64,000 bases of DNA from Clostridium sp. 26_21. GTDB taxonomy: Bacteria; Bacillota; Clostridia; TANB77; CAG-508. The translations under genes were made by a program, and so were the position numbers. Under the pieces are notes generated by a model. The model made no database searches and was not told where the DNA came from. It saw nothing but the letters and a program-made list of their open reading frames with translations. This document shows, one piece after another, positions 59,492-64,000 of this stretch (positions are counted from its first letter, which is position 1; each line of letters starts with the position of its first letter). The stretch spans positions 62,001 through 126,000 of the forward strand of contig MNRO01000018.1 in assembly GCA_001915995.1 (NCBI GenBank). Direction: 5' to 3'.

Positions 59492-59791
59492 ATGATAGTA
59501 GAATATAATACTGAGAAAAAGCATACTGAGTATAAAATCATTGTTGAAGATGGAAGAGTATCAAAGATTATTGTTCAAATTCCAAAAGATGAAGATGTTG
59601 AAGAAGAAGAATATGAAATTAATTCTGATACACTTCAAGAAGGTGTAACAAGACGAATTTGCTATAAGACATTTAAAAGATTATGGAGTGTGAAAAATAA
59701 TAAATTTTTAGAAATTGAAAAGATAATTAAACAAACTCAACCTGAATTGTTTAAGATTGCAAATGATGCAGGAAGAAAAAGAAGAGAATAA
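59492..59791 (+). CDS. Orphan small protein, 99 aa, second of a paralogous pair
   Basis: No family recognised. GTGAGGGC precedes ATG 59492. Strands (TEYKIIVEDGRVSKIIVQIP) and an acidic run (KDEDVEEEEYEINSD) lead to a helical half (VTRRICYKTFKRLWSVKNNK, then IIKQTQPELFKIANDAG) that parallels the preceding protein. The tail is basic (GRKRRE). It is 31 bases downstream of its paralogue, in the same transcript, which ends at the hairpin at 59805-59856. Confidence 0.7.
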   Translation: MIVEYNTEKKHTEYKIIVEDGRVSKIIVQIPKDEDVEEEEYEINSDTLQEGVTRRICYKTFKRLWSVKNNKFLEIEKIIKQTQPELFKIANDAGRKRRE

Positions 59792-59804
59792 TATACTATC
59801 ATAA

Positions 59805-59856
59805 AACAAATAAGAAGCTTAATCTCAATAATTTGGGGCTAGGCTTTTTATTTGTT
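59805..59856 (+). terminator. Terminator of the paralogous pair
   Basis: AACAAATAAGAAGCTTA (59805-59821) pairs with TAGGCTTTTTATTTGTT (59840-59856), 17 bp with two wobbles. Confidence 0.8.
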
Positions 59857-59948
59857 AAAAAATACTTAATTTTAAGTTTTAAAATTTGACAAAATACCAA
59901 AAAATAAGTATACTATATAATGAAATAAAAGTAAAAAGGATTAGAAAA

Positions 59949-60788
59949 ATGATTAATTTATTATTATGTGGAAATAAAAAAGTATTTGATGGAGCACTAA
60001 CTCAGTTGATATCAATGACTAAAAGAACACAGGAAACAATAAATTGTTACATACTTACCATGGATTTATCAAGATTAAAACCAGAATATGTATGTATAAC
60101 AGATGAACAAGTAGAGTTTTTAAATGAAGTAATTAAAAGTAAAAATCCACAAAATAAAGTAACAAAAATAGATGTTACAAATTTATATGAAGAAGAATTT
60201 ATGAAATGTAAAAATGAAAGTGCATATTGTACACCATATACACTTTTAAGATTACTGATAGATGAAATTCCAAATATTCCTGATAAGATTCTATATTTAG
60301 ATATAGATATGATGATTGGTGATGATATTTCAAAATTATATAACATAGATATAGATGGATATGAATATGCTGCTGTAAGAGAAAAATATGGTAGATGGCT
60401 AATAAGACCAGACTATATAAATGCAGGAATGTTATTATTTAATATGAAAATGGCAAAAGAAACAAAATTATTTGAAAAAGCAAGAAATTTAATAAGAACT
60501 AGAAAATTATTATTTGCTGATCAAGATGCAATATTTTGGTCAACTACAAAGAAAAAATTATTACCAAGAAAATTTAATGAACAATCAAAATTCAATAGGA
60601 AAGATACTGTTATATGTCATTTTTGCAAAAGACTTTTACTAAAACCATATCCACATACAGAAAATTTCAAGCAATGGAATGTAGAAGAAGTGCATAATAT
60701 ATTAAAATGTCATGCATTTGATGAAGATTTAGAAGAATATTTAAAATTAAAAGATAAATTCGAAAGTAATTTAAGAGAGGAAGTTTAA
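59949..60788 (+). CDS. Glycosyltransferase family 8 protein
   Basis: 279 residues from ATG 59949 behind AAAGGA; a longer frame from 59886 lacks a site. GT8 (galactosyl/glucosyltransferase A-fold) motifs: YTLLRLLIDEIPNIPDKILY, the metal-binding DIDMM (about 117), and INAGMLLFNMKMAKE, with ADQDAIFW later. It transfers a sugar from a UDP-sugar, retaining configuration, probably to a cell-surface glycolipid or polymer. Its stop abuts the start of the next gene, a GT8-acyltransferase fusion, so the two proteins are likely made together. Confidence 0.88.
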   Translation: MINLLLCGNKKVFDGALTQLISMTKRTQETINCYILTMDLSRLKPEYVCITDEQVEFLNEVIKSKNPQNKVTKIDVTNLYEEEFMKCKNESAYCTPYTLLRLLIDEIPNIPDKILYLDIDMMIGDDISKLYNIDIDGYEYAAVREKYGRWLIRPDYINAGMLLFNMKMAKETKLFEKARNLIRTRKLLFADQDAIFWSTTKKKLLPRKFNEQSKFNRKDTVICHFCKRLLLKPYPHTENFKQWNVEEVHNILKCHAFDEDLEEYLKLKDKFESNLREEV

Positions 60789-62621
60789 ATGGAAAAAAAT
60801 ATAATACCAATTTGTTTTGCAATTGATGATGCATATACACCATTTTTAGCAGTTGCATTACAATCATTAATAGATAATGCAAGTAAAGAATATAATTATT
60901 GTATAAAAGTACTACATACAAATGTAAAAGAAGAACATATGAAACAAATAAAAAAATATGAAAATGAATATGTAAATATAGAATTTGTTGATTTGAATTA
61001 TTATTTAGAAAAAGTAAAAGACAAATTATATACAAGAGATTATTATACAAATACAACATATTTTAGATTGTTTTTACCAGAATTATATCCACAATATGAT
61101 AAAATACTATATTTAGATAGTGATATAACAATTGTTGGAGATATATCAGAATTATATAATACAGATATGGGAACAAATTTAGTTGCAGCAGCACCAGATG
61201 ATATAATTCAATATAATAAAGTATTTCAAGATTATGCAGAATTAGTTGTTGGAGTTGAATCATATACAAAATATTTTAATGCAGGTGTTTTATTAATGAA
61301 TCTTGACCAACTAAGAAAATTTAAATTTCAAGAAAAATTTATATATTTACTAACAACAGTAAGATTTTCAGTTGCACAAGATCAAGATTATTTAAATAGA
61401 TTGTGTAAAGGAAGAGTAACATTAGTTGATAGACAATGGGATTGTATGCCACTTGTTAATGCAACAACAAAGAGAGAAGATATAAAATTAGTACATTACA
61501 ATTTTGCATACAAACCATGGCATTTTGAAGATGTATTATACAAAGAGTTTTTCTGGGAATATGCTAAAAAAACAGAATTTTATGATGAAATATTAAAAAT
61601 ACAATCTGAATATACAGAGGAACAAAAATTTAAAGATAGAGAGGCAGAAAAAAATTTAAGACTTTTAGCAGAAAAAGAAAATTCTTGTGTTGGTGATGAT
61701 AGATCAAATCAAAAAGTAATAGATGAAAACTTAAAGAAAATAGAAAAATCAAAAGATAGATTAGAAATTTTAGAAAAAATAAAACAATTAGAAAAAGAAG
61801 GAAAATTTGATTTAGATGTTGAAAATGATCCAGAAAATATTGTTTTAACACCAGATAATGTAGATTATTTAAAAAGCAAAAGAATGAATAGATGGAAAGC
61901 AGCATTTGCAAATAAAGTTGGTGAAAAATTCCTTAGTGAAATAATCAGAAATAACAAACTTATAATAAAAGATGTAAAAGGAATTGAAAACTTAGCAAAT
62001 ATAGAAGGTGGAGCTGTTATAACATGTAATCATTTTAATCCATTTGATTCATTTGCAATAGAAAAAACATTTAGAGATGCAGGATTGAATAAAACAAAAA
62101 AATTATATAAAGTTATAAGAGAAGGAAATTATACAAATTTTCCAGGATTTTATGGATTTTTATTTAGAAATGCAGACACATTACCATTAAGTTCAAATAG
62201 AAGAACAATGGTAGAATTTATGAAAGCTGTTGATACAATTTTACAAAGAGGAGATTGTATATTAATATATCCAGAACAAAGTATGTGGTGGAATTATACT
62301 AAACCAAAGCCACTAAAAATAGGAGCATATAAATTTGCGGCAAGAAATAATGTACCAATAATACCAATATTTATTACTATGAGAGATAGTGATATTGTTG
62401 GAGATGATGGTTTTCCTGTTCAAGAATATTATATAAATATTGAAGCACCAATATATCCGACAGATGGAATGGCAGAAAAAGAAAATGCAGAAGAAATGAA
62501 AGAAAAAAATTCTGAAGTTTGGAAAGAAGTATATGAAGATTTTTATGGAATACCATTAGAATATACTACAACACCAAAGGCTGAACAAGAGCAAATTACA
62601 GAGCAAGAAACGCAAATATAA
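60789..62621 (+). CDS. GT8 glycosyltransferase fused to a PlsC-type acyltransferase
   Basis: 610 residues. Residues 1-270 are a GT8 domain: AIDDAYTPFLAVALQSLIDN, the DxD site ILYLDSDITIVGD (Asp 110, Asp 112), YFNAGVLLMNLDQLR, and AQDQDYLNRL. A charged helical linker follows (about 280-350). From about 370 a lysophosphatidic-acid-acyltransferase-like domain has NHFNPFDS (the NHx4D motif, about 414), TLPLSSNRR, YPEQSMWW (FPEG variant, about 493) and NVPIIPIFITM. No membrane helix is obvious. A protein that both glycosylates and acylates suggests synthesis of an acylated glycolipid. The tail is Gln/Glu-rich. It is in an operon with a GT8 and a second acyltransferase. Confidence 0.88.
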   Translation: MEKNIIPICFAIDDAYTPFLAVALQSLIDNASKEYNYCIKVLHTNVKEEHMKQIKKYENEYVNIEFVDLNYYLEKVKDKLYTRDYYTNTTYFRLFLPELYPQYDKILYLDSDITIVGDISELYNTDMGTNLVAAAPDDIIQYNKVFQDYAELVVGVESYTKYFNAGVLLMNLDQLRKFKFQEKFIYLLTTVRFSVAQDQDYLNRLCKGRVTLVDRQWDCMPLVNATTKREDIKLVHYNFAYKPWHFEDVLYKEFFWEYAKKTEFYDEILKIQSEYTEEQKFKDREAEKNLRLLAEKENSCVGDDRSNQKVIDENLKKIEKSKDRLEILEKIKQLEKEGKFDLDVENDPENIVLTPDNVDYLKSKRMNRWKAAFANKVGEKFLSEIIRNNKLIIKDVKGIENLANIEGGAVITCNHFNPFDSFAIEKTFRDAGLNKTKKLYKVIREGNYTNFPGFYGFLFRNADTLPLSSNRRTMVEFMKAVDTILQRGDCILIYPEQSMWWNYTKPKPLKIGAYKFAARNNVPIIPIFITMRDSDIVGDDGFPVQEYYINIEAPIYPTDGMAEKENAEEMKEKNSEVWKEVYEDFYGIPLEYTTTPKAEQEQITEQETQI

Positions 62622-62632
62622 AGGAATAAGAA

Positions 62633-63412
62633 ATGAAAGAACAAGAAATTTATTATTATTCAGATGAGTTAAATGATGAATTTTCAGGTTCACATATAAC
62701 TCCAAGAGTAATAGATGAAAAATATAAATATTTGCATAAAAATATATTTTGGAACTTAGCACATTTTTTAGTACAAAATGTGCTAAGTGTGCCTATAAAG
62801 GTATTATATGCAAAATTAAAATTTAAAATAAAATATATAGGAAAAGAAAAGTTAAAAAAATATAAAAAAGAAGGATATTTTGTGTATGCAAATCATACAC
62901 AAGTTTTTGCTGACACATTTTTGACCTCAAATGTAATCTATCCTAAAAGAAATTATTTGATAGTTAATCCAGAAAACGTATCAATGAAGTTCCTTGGAAA
63001 CTTTGTGCAAATGTTTGGAGCAATTCCAATTCCAACAGGTAGAGATGGAATGAAGAATTTTTTGACAGCAATAAAATATCATATCCAAAAAGGTCACTCT
63101 ATAACAATATATCCTGAGGCTCATATTTGGCCATATTATACAAAAATAAGACCATTTAAAAGTGTATCTTTTAAATATCCAATTGAATTAGATAAACCTG
63201 TATTTTGTATAACAAATACATATCAAAAAAGAGGAAAAAATAAAGTAAAAATTACTTCATATATAGATGGACCATTTTTTGTAAATAAAGATTTGGAAAC
63301 AAAACAAGAACAGAAAAAAGATTTAAGAGATAGAGTCTATAATCAAATGGTTGAAAGAAGTAAAAATAGTAATTTTGAATTTATAAAATATGAATATAAG
63401 GACAAAAAATAA
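62633..63412 (+). CDS. PlsC-type acyltransferase, 259 aa
   Basis: A single 1-acylglycerol-3-phosphate acyltransferase-like domain: NHTQVFAD (NHx4D, about 87), FGAIPIPTGRDGM, YPEAHIWP (FPEG variant, about 160), and a strand pair KVKITSYIDGPFF. The N-terminal 70 residues hold an amphipathic or shallow membrane segment (FWNLAHFLVQNVLSVPIKVL). It resembles the C-terminal half of the upstream fusion, including the aromatic-rich stretch after YPE, so the two acyltransferase units may be related and may add successive acyl chains. The mutL start follows its stop directly. Confidence 0.88.
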   Translation: MKEQEIYYYSDELNDEFSGSHITPRVIDEKYKYLHKNIFWNLAHFLVQNVLSVPIKVLYAKLKFKIKYIGKEKLKKYKKEGYFVYANHTQVFADTFLTSNVIYPKRNYLIVNPENVSMKFLGNFVQMFGAIPIPTGRDGMKNFLTAIKYHIQKGHSITIYPEAHIWPYYTKIRPFKSVSFKYPIELDKPVFCITNTYQKRGKNKVKITSYIDGPFFVNKDLETKQEQKKDLRDRVYNQMVERSKNSNFEFIKYEYKDKK

Positions 63413-64000
63413 ATGGGAAATATAGTTTTATTAGATGATTTAACAATAAATAAAATAGCTGCAGGTGAAGTAATAGAAAGACCATTAAATGTAGTTAAAG
63501 AAGTTGTTGAAAACTCAATAGATGCTGGTGCAACAAAAATAATTGTTGAAATAAAAAAAGGTGGAAAACAATTAATAAAAGTAATTGATAATGGAAAAGG
63601 AATTCCTAAAGATGATATGGATATAGCACTTGAAAGACATGCTACATCTAAATTAAGAAAAATCGAAGATCTAGAAAAAATTTATACAATGGGTTTTAGA
63701 GGTGAAGCATTAGCAAGTATAGTATCTGTTGCAAAACTTACTATGATTTCAAGAACAAGTAATGATGATTTTGGAACAAAACTTGTAGCAGAAGCTGGAG
63801 ATATTTTAGAAAGAGAAGAAACAGGTGCACAACTAGGGACAACAATAATGGTAGAAAATTTATTTTTCAATGTACCAGTTAGATATAAATTTTTAAAACA
63901 AGATGCAACAGAATTCAAATATATAAAAGACTGGATTCAAAAGGCTGCATTATCAATTCCTTCAATTTCTTTTAAATTGATAAATGAAGGAAAAGTATGT
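63413..64000 (+). CDS. mutL: DNA mismatch repair protein MutL (5' part)
   Basis: The frame begins at ATG 63413, directly after the stop of the acyltransferase, and remains open for 196 codons to the right edge. GHKL ATPase motifs are clear: IVLLDDLTINKIAAGEVIER, VKEVVENSIDAGATKI (N box), VIDNGKGIPKDDM, ALERHATSKL, MGFRGEALASIVSVAKL and GTTIMVENLFFNVPVRYKF. MutL links MutS to downstream repair enzymes. It is probably carried on the same transcript as the GT8/acyltransferase genes. The C-terminal endonuclease half is outside the window. Confidence 0.96.
   Translation, partial: MGNIVLLDDLTINKIAAGEVIERPLNVVKEVVENSIDAGATKIIVEIKKGGKQLIKVIDNGKGIPKDDMDIALERHATSKLRKIEDLEKIYTMGFRGEALASIVSVAKLTMISRTSNDDFGTKLVAEAGDILEREETGAQLGTTIMVENLFFNVPVRYKFLKQDATEFKYIKDWIQKAALSIPSISFKLINEGKVC

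Noticed and set aside
1..64000. CRISPR array, tRNA/rRNA genes, transposase or prophage genes
   Set aside because: No regularly spaced direct repeats, no cloverleaf or rRNA core sequence, and no recombinase or phage structural motifs were seen.

Overview
The window is a strongly AT-rich, gene-dense chromosomal segment from a Gram-positive, endospore-forming, anaerobic bacterium, most likely a member of the Clostridia. Evidence for sporulation is the spoIIAA-spoIIAB-sigF cluster followed by spoIID and a spoIIQ-like gene, plus yabP-yabQ-divIC, a CotF-type coat gene pair and SleB/CwlJ-type cell-wall hydrolases. Evidence for anaerobiosis is a class III ribonucleotide reductase beside a Crp/Fnr regulator. 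Host genes prefer A-ending codons (AGA, ATA, TTA, GCA). No rRNA, tRNA, CRISPR array, transposase or prophage gene is visible. I cannot name the genus from sequence alone.

Layout. 1-5.4 kb: tail of an unknown gene, fucO-type alcohol dehydrogenase, three orphan genes, tyrS, a SleB-type hydrolase. 5.5-9.6 kb: peptidoglycan glycosyltransferase, dxs, mgtE. 9.6-16.5 kb: clpB and htpG, each behind a CIRCE-like operator, with a coiled-coil protein, an M15 peptidase and an orphan between them. 16.6-22.8 kb: DAACS symporter, lytic transglycosylase, CwlJ-like hydrolase, then a T-box leader ahead of an aldose-epimerase gene and valS. 22.8-27.1 kb: orphan, yabP-yabQ-divIC, rho, coat genes on the minus strand, an Ig-like surface protein. 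27.1-37.0 kb: rimP-nusA-ylxR-infB-rbfA-nrnA-truB-metG and a polysaccharide deacetylase. 37-43.8 kb: a large orphan membrane protein, Crp/Fnr regulator divergent from nrdD, two minus-strand orphans, and a triple-HTH protein. 43.8-51.7 kb: miaB, a 129-bp palindrome, mutS, spoIIA operon, spoIID, spoIIQ-like. 51.7-59.8 kb: orphans, rfbD-rfbA-rfbC-rfbB-yqeK-rsmE, efp, a Cys-rich coiled-coil mini-protein, more orphans. 59.9-64 kb: GT8 glycosyltransferase, GT8-acyltransferase fusion, a second acyltransferase, and the 5' part of mutL.

The most notable pattern is a set of short orphan genes dropped singly or in pairs between housekeeping operons. Many differ from their neighbours in codon use, have near-consensus sigma-A promoters with 17-bp spacers, a small leader hairpin, a strong Shine-Dalgarno and their own terminator. 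They behave like self-contained expression cassettes of unknown function. Other points for a second look are: two consecutive genes (rfbC, yqeK) whose Shine-Dalgarno is separated from the start codon by a perfect hairpin; a terminator hairpin that contains the cwlJ ribosome-binding site; a palindrome placed like a class II activator site in front of nrdD; CIRCE-like operators on clpB and htpG; the miaB-mutS palindrome; the triple-HTH protein; and the GT8-acyltransferase fusion.
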